From assembly GCF_014206815.1 (NCBI RefSeq), contig NZ_JACHNP010000001.1, positions 2,322,456 through 2,386,455 of the forward strand: a DNA stretch of 64,000 bases, in the 5' to 3' direction. Source of the DNA: Xanthomonas sp. F10 (GTDB taxonomy: Bacteria > Pseudomonadota > Gammaproteobacteria > Xanthomonadales > Xanthomonadaceae). Positions 25,629 to 34,082 of this stretch are shown here, piece after piece (position 1 is the stretch's first letter; every line of letters begins with the position of its first letter). The position numbers and the translations under genes are program-made. The notes beneath the pieces are model-generated. The model did no database searches, was not told where the DNA came from, and saw only the letters and a program-made list of their open reading frames with translations.

Positions 25629-27068
25629 TCATGGTGCGGACGTATAGGCAGTCTTGACCGTGGTGTAGAACTCCACCGCATAGCGGCCCTGCTCGCGCGG
25701 GCCGTAGCTGGACGCCTTGCGTCCGCCGAACGGCACGTGCGGGTCGACGCCGGCGGTGGGCAGGTTGACCATCACCATGCCCGCCTGCGCGTGCCGCTTG
25801 AAATGCGTGGCGTACTTCAGCGAGCGCGTGGCGATGCCGGCGCACAGGCCGAATTCGGTGTCGTTGGCCAGGGCCAACGCGTGTTCGTAGTCGTCGGCCA
25901 CCAGCACCGCGGCGACCGGGCCGAACACTTCCTCGCGGGCGATGCGGTGCTGCGGCTGCGCGGCGACCAGCGCCGGGCGCAGGTAGTAACCACGGTGCGC
26001 ACACTCCAGCGCCTCGCCGCCGTAGAGCAGTTCGGCGCCTTCCTCGCGGGCGATGCGCAGGTAGTCGCGGTCCTGTTCGAACTGGCTGGCGCTGGCGACC
26101 GGGCCGATGTCCACGCCCGGCTCCAGCGCATGGCCGATCTTCAGCGCGGCCAGCCGCGTGCGCAGGCGCGCGACGAAGTCGTCGTGCACCGCGCGTTCGA
26201 CGATCAGCCGGCTCGATGCGGTACAGCGCTGGCCGGTGGAGAAATAGGAACCGTTGACCGCGATCTCCACCGCCAGGTCCAGGTCGGCATCGGCCAGCAC
26301 CACCAGCGGATTCTTGCCGCCCATCTCCAACTGGATCTTCAGCCCGCGCTCGGCGGCCTGCTTGAGCAGCCGGTTGCCGGTCGGCACCGAGCCGGTGAAG
26401 CTCAGCGCATCGATGCCGCGCTCGCCGACCAGCGCCTGGCCGACCGTGCTGCCGCTGCCGAGCACCAGGTTGAACGCGCCATTGGGCAGGCCGGCGCGGC
26501 TGAGTATCTCGGCCAGCGCCCAGGCGCAGCCGGGCACGATCTCCGCGGGCTTGAACACCACCGTGTTGCCGTAGGCCAGCGCCGGCGCGATCTTCCACGC
26601 CGGGATCGCCAGCGGGAAATTCCACGGCGCGATGATGCCGACCGTGCCGACCGGCTCGCGGGTGATCTCGACGTTGACCCCGGGCCGGGTGGAGGCCAGC
26701 GTCTCGCCGGGAATACGCAGGGCCTCGCCGGCGAAGAACTTGAAGATCTGCCCGGCACGCGCCGCCTCGCCGATGCTCTCCGGCAAGGTCTTGCCCTCTT
26801 CCGAGGCCAGCAGCGCGCCCAGCTCCTGCTTGCGCGCCAGGATCTCGCTGCCGACCGCGTCCAGCGCATCGGCGCGCTGTTGCGGGGTGCTCGCGGCCCA
26901 CGCCGACTGCGCCGCATTGGCCGCGGCGATCGCCTCGCGCACCGTGGCCGCGTCGACACGGCCGGCTTCGCCGACCGGGGACGACAGGTCGGAGGGATTC
27001 TCGTCGGGGGCGAGGTCGTCGCCGGCCACCCAGCGGCCGTCGAGGTAGCTCTGGAACTGTCGGGTCAT
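25629..27068 (-). CDS. Aldehyde dehydrogenase, 2-oxoglutarate semialdehyde type
   Basis: A 479-residue NAD(P)-dependent ALDH with catalytic Cys282 in T-G-Q-R-C-T-A-S, general base Glu248 in L-E-M-G-G-K-N-P, cofactor-binding A-P-W-N-F-P and F-T-G-S-V-P-T-G. It resembles 2-oxoglutarate (2,5-dioxopentanoate) semialdehyde dehydrogenases that end oxidative pentose pathways by giving 2-oxoglutarate. Its position 18 bp after the FAH-family gene and upstream of a sugar importer supports this. Succinate-semialdehyde or other activity cannot be excluded from sequence alone. Cytosolic. Confidence 0.85.
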   Translation of the reverse strand: MTRQFQSYLDGRWVAGDDLAPDENPSDLSSPVGEAGRVDAATVREAIAAANAAQSAWAASTPQQRADALDAVGSEILARKQELGALLASEEGKTLPESIGEAARAGQIFKFFAGEALRIPGETLASTRPGVNVEITREPVGTVGIIAPWNFPLAIPAWKIAPALAYGNTVVFKPAEIVPGCAWALAEILSRAGLPNGAFNLVLGSGSTVGQALVGERGIDALSFTGSVPTGNRLLKQAAERGLKIQLEMGGKNPLVVLADADLDLAVEIAVNGSYFSTGQRCTASSRLIVERAVHDDFVARLRTRLAALKIGHALEPGVDIGPVASASQFEQDRDYLRIAREEGAELLYGGEALECAHRGYYLRPALVAAQPQHRIAREEVFGPVAAVLVADDYEHALALANDTEFGLCAGIATRSLKYATHFKRHAQAGMVMVNLPTAGVDPHVPFGGRKASSYGPREQGRYAVEFYTTVKTAYTSAP

Positions 27069-27086
27069 GCCTACCTCCGTGCGGTT

Positions 27087-28106
27087 CTACAGCGCGCGCA
27101 CGCCGCCCAAGGCGAATCCGCTGTCGACGCGCTGCAAGGGATTGACCAGCGCCGCGCCGAACTCGGCCAGTTCGATCTCGAAGCGGTCGCCGGGCTGCGC
27201 CTGCACGCCGTCGGCAAAGCTCAGCGTGGCGGTGCCGAAGAAATGCAGGTGCACGTCGCCGGGCACGCGGTGCGCGGCGTACTTGAAATGGTGGTACTCG
27301 AGATTGGCCAGCGAATGGCACATATTGGCCTCGCCGGTGACGAAGGGCTTCTCCCAGATCACCGTATCGCCGCGGCGGATGCGGCTGTGTCCGCGCAGGT
27401 CGCGCGGCAATGCGCCGCAGCGCAGTTCCGGGCCGACCGCGCAGGCGCGCAGCTTGGAATGGGCCAGGTACAGATAGTTCTGGCGCTCGGTGACGTGATC
27501 GGAGAACTCGTTGCCCAGCGCGAAGCCGAGCCGGTACGGCACGCCGTCGCCGCCGATCACGTACAGCCCGACCAGTTCCGGCTCCTCGCCGCCGTCCAGG
27601 GCGAAGTCCGGCGAGGGCAGCGGCGCGCCCGGCGCGACCAGGCTGCTGCCGTCGCCCTTGTAGAACCATTCCGGCTGCGCGCCGGGCTGGCCGTCGCGCG
27701 GGATGCCGCCGTCCACGCCGAGCTGGAAGATCTTCATCGAATCGGTGAGCGTGCCCTGCGCCGCCTGCTGCTGCAGGTTCTGGTGCATGGCGTCGCGGGT
27801 GGCGGCACTGCCCAGGTGGGTCAGGCCGGTGCCGGTGACCCGGCAATGCGCCGGGTCCGGATGGGTCAGCGGCGGCAGGACACGGCCGGCGGCCAGCAGT
27901 GCGGCGTAGTCGAGCACGCGCTCGCCGCGCAGTTGCTGCGCCTGCGCCTGCGCCTGCGCCTCCAGGCTGTTGCCGGCGGCCAGCGCCGCGTTGGCCAGCG
28001 CGTAGGTGGAGTCCACCTCGCGCAACAGCCGCACCTGGCGACCGTCGTCTTCCACCACGCCGACGCCGGGCGTGCCGGCGTCATCGAGCAACTGGATCAA
28101 TCGCAT
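27087..28106 (-). CDS. FAH-family enzyme, GguC/AraD1 type (predicted 2-keto-3-deoxypentonate dehydratase)
   Basis: A 339-residue member of the fumarylacetoacetate-hydrolase superfamily. The C-terminal half has the metal-binding features of the fold: E-P-E-L-V-G-L-Y-V near 200, F-A-L-G-N-E-F-S-D-H, and L-A-H-S-K-L-R-A. Homologues sit next to sugar ABC genes as GguC in agrobacteria, and an FAH-family protein (XylX) dehydrates 2-keto-3-deoxyxylonate in the Caulobacter Weimberg pathway. Here that would mean 2-keto-3-deoxy-L-arabonate to 2-oxoglutarate semialdehyde. First gene of the operon. A Q-A-Q-A-Q-A-Q-Q tract lies at ~52-60. I chose M-R-L-I-Q-L-L; an upstream in-frame Met extends through promoter DNA. 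Confidence 0.75.
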   Translation of the reverse strand: MRLIQLLDDAGTPGVGVVEDDGRQVRLLREVDSTYALANAALAAGNSLEAQAQAQAQQLRGERVLDYAALLAAGRVLPPLTHPDPAHCRVTGTGLTHLGSAATRDAMHQNLQQQAAQGTLTDSMKIFQLGVDGGIPRDGQPGAQPEWFYKGDGSSLVAPGAPLPSPDFALDGGEEPELVGLYVIGGDGVPYRLGFALGNEFSDHVTERQNYLYLAHSKLRACAVGPELRCGALPRDLRGHSRIRRGDTVIWEKPFVTGEANMCHSLANLEYHHFKYAAHRVPGDVHLHFFGTATLSFADGVQAQPGDRFEIELAEFGAALVNPLQRVDSGFALGGVRAL

Positions 28107-28196
28107 GAATCGGTCGCCTGTCGGAATGCGGGCGCGCAGCGCGCGACGCGGAACCCGCGCGACGCGATACGCCGGTCCTATTCTGGCCGGACGACC

Positions 28197-28213
28197 TATA
28201 TGCAACAAATATC
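28197..28213. promoter_or_regulatory. AT-rich shared operator, LysR/operon copy
   Basis: TATATG-C-AACAAATATC lies in the divergent region between the FAH-family operon and the LysR gene. Nearly the same element (TATATG-AA-AACAAATATC) lies at 30303-30320 between the SDR and dehydratase genes. It stands out from ~70% GC surroundings, so a common regulator is likely. Confidence 0.6.
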
Positions 28214-28229
28214 GGTTTTGGCTTAAGGT

Positions 28230-28245
28230 ATACGAACATTCGTAT
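28230..28245. promoter_or_regulatory. Perfect palindrome before the LysR gene
   Basis: ATACGAA-CA-TTCGTAT is a perfect 7-bp inverted repeat 13 bp before the LysR start codon. The position suggests an autoregulatory operator. ATTCGAA also occurs in the centre of the element at 30313-30336. Confidence 0.6.
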
Positions 28246-28258
28246 CTTTCTAAGCGCC

Positions 28259-29257
28259 ATGCCCGCTGCCCCGCCCTGGTTCGTCCGCGCCCGCCTGAAG
28301 ACCCGGCAATTGATGCTGCTGCTGGCGATCGAGGAGGAAGGCAACATCCACCGCGCCGCCGAGACCTTGAACATGTCGCAGCCGGCCGCGTCCAAGCTGC
28401 TCAAGGACCTGGAGGACATGCTGGCGGTGCCGCTATTCGAGCGCCTGCCGCGCGGCATGCGCGCGACCTGGTACGGCGAGGCGATGATCCGCCACGCGCG
28501 CATCGCCCTGGCCAGCCTCGGCGAGGCCGGCGCCGAGATCGAGGCGCTGAAGGCCGGCTATGCCGGCAGCGTCGGCGTCGGCGCGATCGCCGGCCCGGCG
28601 ATGAGCCTGCTGCCGTCGGCGCTGGCCCAGGTCGGTGCGCAGCATCCGCTGCTGCGGGTGAGCCTGCGCGTGGACGGCAGCGACGTGCTGCTGGAGCACC
28701 TGGCGCAGAACAAGCTCGACATCGTGGTGGCGCGGCTGTTCGCGCGGCACGACAAGCGCCATCTGCACTACCAGGCGCTGGCCGAGGAAAAGGTCTGCGC
28801 CATCGCCCGCCCCGGCCATCCGCTGCTGACGGCGCCGGCGCCGACGCTGGCCGTGCTGGCCGAGGCACCGTGGATCGTGCCGCCGGACGGCAGCGTGCTG
28901 CGCCATCGCTTCGAACTGATGTTCCAGAACGCCGGGCTGGAGGCGCCCAAGCGGGTGATCGAGACCTCGGCGCTGGTGGTGCTGCCGCAGTTGCTGCGCC
29001 ACGGCGACGCGCTGGCGGTGGTGCCGGAGGACGTGGCCCGGCATTTCGCCGACCACGGCAGCGTGGCGATCGTGCCGGTGGCGCTGTCCTGCCGCATGGA
29101 CGCCTTCGGCCTGATCACCCGCCGCGACTGGCTGCTGTCGCCGGGCGCGCGGATCGTGCTGCGGGCGCTGCAGGAGGCGGCCGCAGCGGTCTACGGCGTC
29201 GCCGCGGCAGTGGACGCGCAGTCGCCACCGACGGACAGTGAATCGCGTCGGGACTGA
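28259..29257 (+). CDS. LysR-family regulator of the pentose cluster (GbpR-like)
   Basis: A 332-residue LysR protein: helix-turn-helix around 20-60 (E-E-G-N-I-H-R-A-A-E-T-L-N-M-S-Q-P-A-A-S-K-L-L-K, interrupted here), the effector domain, and an extended acidic/polar C-terminus. In agrobacteria a LysR regulator (GbpR) controls the chvE-gguABC sugar-import genes; this gene has the same relation to a GguC-type gene and importer. It is divergent from the operon, with two operator-like elements between them. An effector could be the sugar or its lactone/acid (inference). The ribosome-binding site is weak. Confidence 0.85.
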   Translation: MPAAPPWFVRARLKTRQLMLLLAIEEEGNIHRAAETLNMSQPAASKLLKDLEDMLAVPLFERLPRGMRATWYGEAMIRHARIALASLGEAGAEIEALKAGYAGSVGVGAIAGPAMSLLPSALAQVGAQHPLLRVSLRVDGSDVLLEHLAQNKLDIVVARLFARHDKRHLHYQALAEEKVCAIARPGHPLLTAPAPTLAVLAEAPWIVPPDGSVLRHRFELMFQNAGLEAPKRVIETSALVVLPQLLRHGDALAVVPEDVARHFADHGSVAIVPVALSCRMDAFGLITRRDWLLSPGARIVLRALQEAAAAVYGVAAAVDAQSPPTDSESRRD

Positions 29258-29446
29258 AGTCCCTCCCACAACATTTCCGCCATACCGGCGCACGGCTTTT
29301 GTAGGAGCGGCTTCAGCCGCGACGCGCAGTGTGGGACTCACCTGCCACCACCCAAGGACAGCCGATCGCGTCGGGACTGAAGTCCCTCCCACAATGCTTC
29401 TTGCCCGTACCGGCGCGGTTCTTGTAGGAGCGGCTTCAGCCGCGAC
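29247..29446. repeat. Two REP pairs in tandem, period 123 bp
   Basis: Subfamily-B half-element GTCGGGACTGAAGTCCCTCC occurs at 29247 and 29370, and subfamily-A half-element GTAGGAGCGGCTTCAGCCGC at 29301 and 29424. Both pairs are exactly 123 bp apart, indicating tandem duplication of a B+A unit between the LysR and SDR genes. Confidence 0.85.
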
Positions 29447-29473
29447 GCGCGCGAAGTGGGAATGCTGCGCCGC

Positions 29474-30271
29474 TCAGGTCCAGCCGCCGTCCACCACGAA
29501 CTCCTGCGCGGTGATCGCGCGCGCCTCGTCCGACGCCAGGAACAGCGCCATGCGCGCGATGTCCTCCGGCATCACCTTGTCCGGCAGGCACTGGTTGCGC
29601 GCCAGTTCGCGCTCGCCGGCCTCGTCCAGCCACAGGGTCACCTGGCGCTCGGTCATCACCCAGCCCGGGGTCAGCACGTTGATGCGGATCCGCGCCGCGC
29701 CCAGGTCACGGGCCAGGCCGCGGGTCAGGCCGTTCACCGAGGACTTGGCGGTGGCGTACACCGGGTAGCCGCCGGTCTTGCTCTGCCAGCCGGTGGAGCC
29801 GAGGTTGACGATGGAACCGCCGCCCAGCCGCTGCATGCCCGGCACCACCGCCTGGATGGCGAAGAACGCCGCACGCTGGTTGATCGACACGCAGCGCTCC
29901 CAGTACTCCGGGGTCACCGCCTCCAGCGCATGGCGGTCGTCGCTGCCGACGTTGTTGAGCAGCACATGGAAATCGCCCAGCGCGGCCGCCGCGTCGCCGA
30001 TCGCCGCCTGCAGCGCGGCCACGTCGGTGACGTCGCAGCGGCGCCACCACGGCGCGGTCAGGCCGGCCGCGGCCAGGCGCTCAGCCAGCGCGGCGCTGGC
30101 CTCGGCCGCGACATCGACGAAGGCCACCTGCGCGCCCTGCGCGGCGAAGGCCTCTACCAGTGCGGCGCCGATGCCGGAACCACCGCCGGTGATGAAGACG
30201 CGGCGCCCGTGCAGGCTGCCGTAGGTTGCGTTGCCGAGGGAGGAAGGCGCCGCGCTTGCCGAGTTGTCCAT
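29474..30271 (-). CDS. SDR dehydrogenase, predicted pentose 1-dehydrogenase
   Basis: A 265-residue classical short-chain dehydrogenase: T-G-G-G-S-G-I-G (28-35) for NAD(P), N-N-V-G at 106-109, catalytic Ser159, Tyr172 and Lys176 (Y-A-T-A-K). It resembles the SDR family that includes Caulobacter xylose 1-dehydrogenase and L-arabinose dehydrogenases, converting the sugar to its lactone. Context supports this: it is divergent from an aldonate dehydratase and close to the other pathway genes. The substrate is inferred. No lactonase gene is in the window, so lactone opening may be spontaneous or encoded elsewhere. Confidence 0.8.
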   Translation of the reverse strand: MDNSASAAPSSLGNATYGSLHGRRVFITGGGSGIGAALVEAFAAQGAQVAFVDVAAEASAALAERLAAAGLTAPWWRRCDVTDVAALQAAIGDAAAALGDFHVLLNNVGSDDRHALEAVTPEYWERCVSINQRAAFFAIQAVVPGMQRLGGGSIVNLGSTGWQSKTGGYPVYATAKSSVNGLTRGLARDLGAARIRINVLTPGWVMTERQVTLWLDEAGERELARNQCLPDKVMPEDIARMALFLASDEARAITAQEFVVDGGWT

Positions 30272-30302
30272 GCCGTTTCGCTCTAGGTGGATAGGATTTC
30301 GA

Positions 30303-30336
30303 TATATGAAAACAAATATCCATTCGAAGATATTTG
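30303..30336. promoter_or_regulatory. AT-rich operator with 8-bp palindrome, SDR/dehydratase promoter
   Basis: TATATG-AA-AACAAATATC (30303-30320) continues into CAAATATC (30313-30320), an 8-bp centre and GATATTTG (30329-30336), a perfect inverted repeat. A third half-site GATATATG precedes it. The element matches the one at 28197-28213, linking this divergent pair to the transport operon. Confidence 0.65.
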
Positions 30337-30445
30337 CTATTTTTCACGTATCAATATGCCCGCTAGCATCCCCCGCGTAAAGCATCCGGGGGCGGCTTGC
30401 GCACAAGGCGGATCCCGGCGTCCTGGACTCGAGGAATCCGCCGAC

Positions 30446-32170
30446 ATGGGCTCACCCAGCAAACCGCCGCGCCGCAGCCAGGCCTGGTTCGGGCGCGAAG
30501 GCAAGCAGGGCTTCTACTACCGCAGCTGGCTCAAGAGCGCCGGCCATCCGCACGACATGTTCGACGGCCGCCCGGTGATCGGCATCTGCAACACCTGGTC
30601 GGAACTGACCCCGTGCAACGGCCACCTGCGCGAACTGGCCGAACACGTCAAACGCGGCGTGTACGAGGCCGGCGGGTTCCCGCTGGAGTTCCCGGTGATG
30701 TCGCTGGGCGAGACGCAGATGCGCCCCACCGCGATGCTGTTCCGCAACCTCGCCAGCATGGACGTGGAGGAATCGATCCGCGCCAATCCGCTGGACGGGG
30801 TGGTGCTGCTGATGGGCTGCGACAAGACCACCCCGGCGCTGCTGATGGGCGCGGCCAGCGTGGACCTGCCGACCATCGGCGTGTCCGGCGGGCCGTCGCT
30901 GTCGGGCAACTGGCGCGGGCAGCCGCTGGGCTCGGGCACCGGCGTGATCGAGATGTCGGAGATGGTCCGCGCCGGCACCCTGAGCCAGGACGATTTCGTC
31001 GAGGCCGAAGCCTGCATGCAACGCTCCAAGGGCAGCTGCATGACCATGGGCACCGCCTCGACCATGGCCAGCATGGTCGAAGCACTGGGCATGTCGCTGC
31101 CGGAGAACGCGGCGATCCCGGCGGTGGACGCGCGCCGCGCGCGGCTGGCGCGGCTCAGCGGGCGGCGCATCGTGCAGATGGTGGAAGAGGACCTGCGCAT
31201 GTCGCAGGTGCTGACCGCCGATGCCTTCGCCAACGCGATCAAGGTCAACGCGGCGATCGGCGGCTCCACCAATGCGGTGCTGCACCTGCTCGCCCTGGCC
31301 GGCCGGGTGGGCGTGCCGCTGCAGTTGGACGACTGGGACCGGCTCGGCTCGCACCTGCCGTGCCTGGTGAACCTCAAGCCGTCCGGCCAGTATCTGATGG
31401 AAGACTTCTACTACGCCGGCGGGCTGCCGGCGGTGATGCGCGAACTCGGTGCCGAACTGGCGTTGGACGCGCGCACCGTCAATGGCCAAACCCTGGGCGA
31501 GAACGTGGCGCAGGCGCCGTGCTGGAACCGCGAGGTGATCCACCCGCTGGAGGCGCCGGTGCGCGCGGAGGCCGGCATCGCCGTGCTGCGCGGCAACCTG
31601 GCGCCGGACGGCGCGGTGATCAAGCCCTCGGCCGCCTCGCCGCACCTGTTGCGGCACCGCGGGCGTGCGGTGGTGTTCGAAAGCATCGAGGACTTCAAGG
31701 CACGCATCGACGACGAGGCGCTGGACATCGACGCCGACTGCATCATGGTGCTCAAGCACTGCGGCCCGCGCGGCTACCCGGGCATGGCGGAGGTCGGCAA
31801 CATGCCGCTACCGCCGAAGCTGCTGCGCGCCGGCATCACCGACATGGTGCGCATCTCCGACGCGCGCATGAGCGGCACCGCCTACGGCACCGTGGTGCTG
31901 CACGCCTCGCCCGAGGCCGCGGCCGGCGGCCCGCTGGCGCTGGTGCGCGACGGCGACATCATCGAACTCGACGTGCCCGGCCGCGCCCTGCACCTGGAGG
32001 TCAGCGACGAGGAACTGTTGCGCCGACGCAGCGAATGGACGCCGCCACCGGCCCCGACGCGCGGCTGGAGCAAGCTCTATGTGGAGCACGTGCAGCAGGC
32101 GCACCTGGGCGCGGACCTGGACTTCCTGGTCGGCGGCAGCGGCGACGCGGTGGCGCGCGATTCGCATTAG
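30446..32170 (+). CDS. IlvD/EDD-family sugar-acid dehydratase (predicted L-arabonate dehydratase)
   Basis: A 574-residue iron-sulphur dehydratase. The cluster/active-site cysteines are Cys48 (I-C-N-T-W), Cys125 (M-G-C-D-K-T-T-P) and Cys198 (S-C-M-T-M-G-T-A-S). The stretch N-T-W-S-E-L-T-P-C-N and E-A-G-G-F-P-L-E-F-P-V matches the pentonate-dehydratase branch (L-arabonate/D-xylonate, giving 2-keto-3-deoxypentonate) rather than branched-chain IlvD or 6-phosphogluconate Edd. The substrate most likely comes from the divergent SDR. I chose M-G-S-P-S-K at 30446; upstream in-frame codons cover the operator region. D-xylonate or D-galactonate relatives remain possible. Confidence 0.85.
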   Translation: MGSPSKPPRRSQAWFGREGKQGFYYRSWLKSAGHPHDMFDGRPVIGICNTWSELTPCNGHLRELAEHVKRGVYEAGGFPLEFPVMSLGETQMRPTAMLFRNLASMDVEESIRANPLDGVVLLMGCDKTTPALLMGAASVDLPTIGVSGGPSLSGNWRGQPLGSGTGVIEMSEMVRAGTLSQDDFVEAEACMQRSKGSCMTMGTASTMASMVEALGMSLPENAAIPAVDARRARLARLSGRRIVQMVEEDLRMSQVLTADAFANAIKVNAAIGGSTNAVLHLLALAGRVGVPLQLDDWDRLGSHLPCLVNLKPSGQYLMEDFYYAGGLPAVMRELGAELALDARTVNGQTLGENVAQAPCWNREVIHPLEAPVRAEAGIAVLRGNLAPDGAVIKPSAASPHLLRHRGRAVVFESIEDFKARIDDEALDIDADCIMVLKHCGPRGYPGMAEVGNMPLPPKLLRAGITDMVRISDARMSGTAYGTVVLHASPEAAAGGPLALVRDGDIIELDVPGRALHLEVSDEELLRRRSEWTPPPAPTRGWSKLYVEHVQQAHLGADLDFLVGGSGDAVARDSH

Positions 32171-32493
32171 CGGTCGCGGTCAGATGCATCCGCCTTGGTT
32201 TCGTAGGAGCGGCTTCAGCCGCGACAGGCGTTACCGGTAGAGCCCATCGCGGCTAAAGCCGCTCCTACAGAGGCTCGCGGCGAGCCCACCAGATGCACTG
32301 TGGGAGGGACTTCAGTCCCGACGCATTGCGCCGTCGGAAAGCGCACCACTTCGCGCATCGCGGCTGCATGGCAGTCGACTTCGGTAGAAAGTAGCGAACG
32401 CCGCCTTCTTCCAGGCGCGACACCACCCCACGTCACCGAACCGTCATCTGCAGCTTCTAGCCTGCCCCGCACCCCAGGGACAAGGCAGGCTCG
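32171..32493. repeat. Three REP half-elements between dehydratase and sigma factor genes
   Basis: A subfamily-A pair (32203-32225 and 32247-32268, opposite orientations) is followed by a single subfamily-B element (32300-32322). The remaining 170 bp up to the sigma factor gene holds no gene; an autoregulatory promoter is expected there but none is clear. Confidence 0.85.
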
Positions 32494-33018
32494 GTGGCGG
32501 CTCCCCCCAAACGCGCATGGGCGCGCATGTTCGCCGAACACGGCCCGGTGCTGCGCGGCTTCTTCGTGCGCCGCGGCGCGCGCGAAGACGCCGAGGACAT
32601 GGTGCAGGAGACCTATCTGCGGCTGCTGCGCGCGCATCGGCAGCAGGGCGAGGCCATCGCCAATCCCGAAGCCTATCTGTACACCGTCGCGCAGAACCTG
32701 GCGCGCGAACAGGCCGCGCGTCGCCGCCAGGCGCCGCTGCGCATCGACGAGATGGAGCAGTTCTCGCAATTGCTGGCGGCGGGAGACGACGTGGAAGACA
32801 GCGCACACCGGCGGCAGCGCCAGCAGCACCTGCAGGCCCTGCTCGCCGACCTGCCCGCGCGCACCCGCGCGGTGCTGGTGATGCAGTATCGCGACGGGCT
32901 GAGCTACAAGCAGATCGCCGAACGCATGGGCGTGTCGCCGCACATGGTCAAGAAACACGTGGTGCGCGGTCTGTCCGCCTGCCGCCGCGCACTGGCCGAC
33001 AGCGGAGAGCGCTGGTGA
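32494..33018 (+). CDS. ECF sigma factor, FecI type
   Basis: A 174-residue RNA polymerase sigma factor. Region 2 spans ~13-80 with D-A-E-D-M-V-Q-E-T-Y-L-R-L-L, and region 4 spans ~110-165 with G-L-S-Y-K-Q-I-A-E-R-M-G-V-S-P-H-M-V-K-K-H. This matches FecI-like iron-starvation ECF factors that transcribe a TonB receptor gene after surface signalling. It is first in a sigma-antisigma-receptor-hydrolase set. The start is the GTG at 32494, weakly supported; a Met 11 codons further in is the alternative. It overlaps the anti-sigma gene by 4 bp. Confidence 0.93.
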   Translation: MAAPPKRAWARMFAEHGPVLRGFFVRRGAREDAEDMVQETYLRLLRAHRQQGEAIANPEAYLYTVAQNLAREQAARRRQAPLRIDEMEQFSQLLAAGDDVEDSAHRRQRQQHLQALLADLPARTRAVLVMQYRDGLSYKQIAERMGVSPHMVKKHVVRGLSACRRALADSGERW

Positions 33019-34082
33019 ACGACAGCGCCTTCTCGTCGCGCAGCGCCATTGCCGAGGCCGCGCACTGGCATGCCTTGCAGCGCATGCAGCCGCTGGACGC
33101 AACACAGGAACAGCAGCTGCTGGACTGGCTGACCGCCTCGCCGCAGCACCTGCGCGAGTACCTGGCGATGCAGCGCGTGGCCGGCGACCTCGGCGAGGCG
33201 CTGCGCGGCATGGACCTGGACGTGGATGCCTTGCTGGCCAGCGACGCCGCCGCCGATGGCGCCGCAGCCAACAACGTGATCGCCCTGCCGTTGCCGCGGC
33301 GTGCGCCAGCGGCGGCAGAAACGCGCGCGCCGCGCCGCCATGCCGCGCCACGCTGGCGCCTGGCCGCGGCCGCCGCGGTCTGCGCGGTGGCGGTGCTGGT
33401 CGGCTGGGCCTGGCCGCGCCCCCAGACCTACCGCACCGCGCTCGGCGAACAACGCCGCGTGCAACTGGCCGACGGCAGCGTGGTGCGGCTCAATGCGCAG
33501 ACCCGGGTGCGCGCCACGCTGACGCCGTGGAGCCGGACGCTGCAGTTGCTGCAGGGCCAGGCCAGCTTCGTGGTCGCCGCCGACCGCCGCCCGCTGCAGG
33601 TACAGGCCGGCGGCCTGCGCGTGGAGGACATCGGCACCACCTTCGACATCGCCCTGCACCGGAATCAGGCCCGCATCGAGGTGTCGTCCGGTCGCGTGCA
33701 CGTGTGGCGCCAGGACCAGCCGCAGCAGCCGATGCTGGCCGATCTCGGCGCCGGCCAGAGCGCGCGCATCGATACCGCCGATGGGCGGGTCGAACTCGGC
33801 AACGAGGACGTCGCGGCCATGCATGCCTGGTGGCAGCACCGCATCGTGTTCCGCGACGAACCGCTGGCCAATGTCGCCGAAGACTTCAACCGGCTCAACC
33901 GCACCCGCCTGCTGATCGACGACGCCGACGCGGGTGCGATGCGGCTGACCGGCAACCTGCGCGGCGACGATCTCGCCGCGTTGCGCGCCTTCCTGGATGC
34001 GCAGCCGACATTGCAGGTACACGCAAGCGCCGACGGCATCCACGTGCGCAGCCGCGCGCAGACACCAGTGCGCCCGCAGTAG
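33015..34082 (+). CDS. FecR-type anti-sigma factor
   Basis: A 355-residue inner-membrane regulator. The cytosolic N-terminus carries a DUF4880-like region (E-A-A-H-W-H-A-L-Q-R-M, 12-45) that holds the sigma factor. A single transmembrane segment lies around 108-130 (L-A-A-A-A-A-V-C-A-V-A-V-L-V-G-W). The periplasmic FecR domain follows (Y-R-T-A-L-G-E-Q-R-R-V-Q-L-A-D-G-S-V-V), and then a C-terminal DUF4974/STN-like part with N-V-A-E-D-F-N-R-L-N. It would receive the signal from the STN domain of the receptor downstream. The GTG start overlaps the sigma factor stop (GTGA), ensuring coupled synthesis. Confidence 0.92.
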   Translation: MNDSAFSSRSAIAEAAHWHALQRMQPLDATQEQQLLDWLTASPQHLREYLAMQRVAGDLGEALRGMDLDVDALLASDAAADGAAANNVIALPLPRRAPAAAETRAPRRHAAPRWRLAAAAAVCAVAVLVGWAWPRPQTYRTALGEQRRVQLADGSVVRLNAQTRVRATLTPWSRTLQLLQGQASFVVAADRRPLQVQAGGLRVEDIGTTFDIALHRNQARIEVSSGRVHVWRQDQPQQPMLADLGAGQSARIDTADGRVELGNEDVAAMHAWWQHRIVFRDEPLANVAEDFNRLNRTRLLIDDADAGAMRLTGNLRGDDLAALRAFLDAQPTLQVHASADGIHVRSRAQTPVRPQ

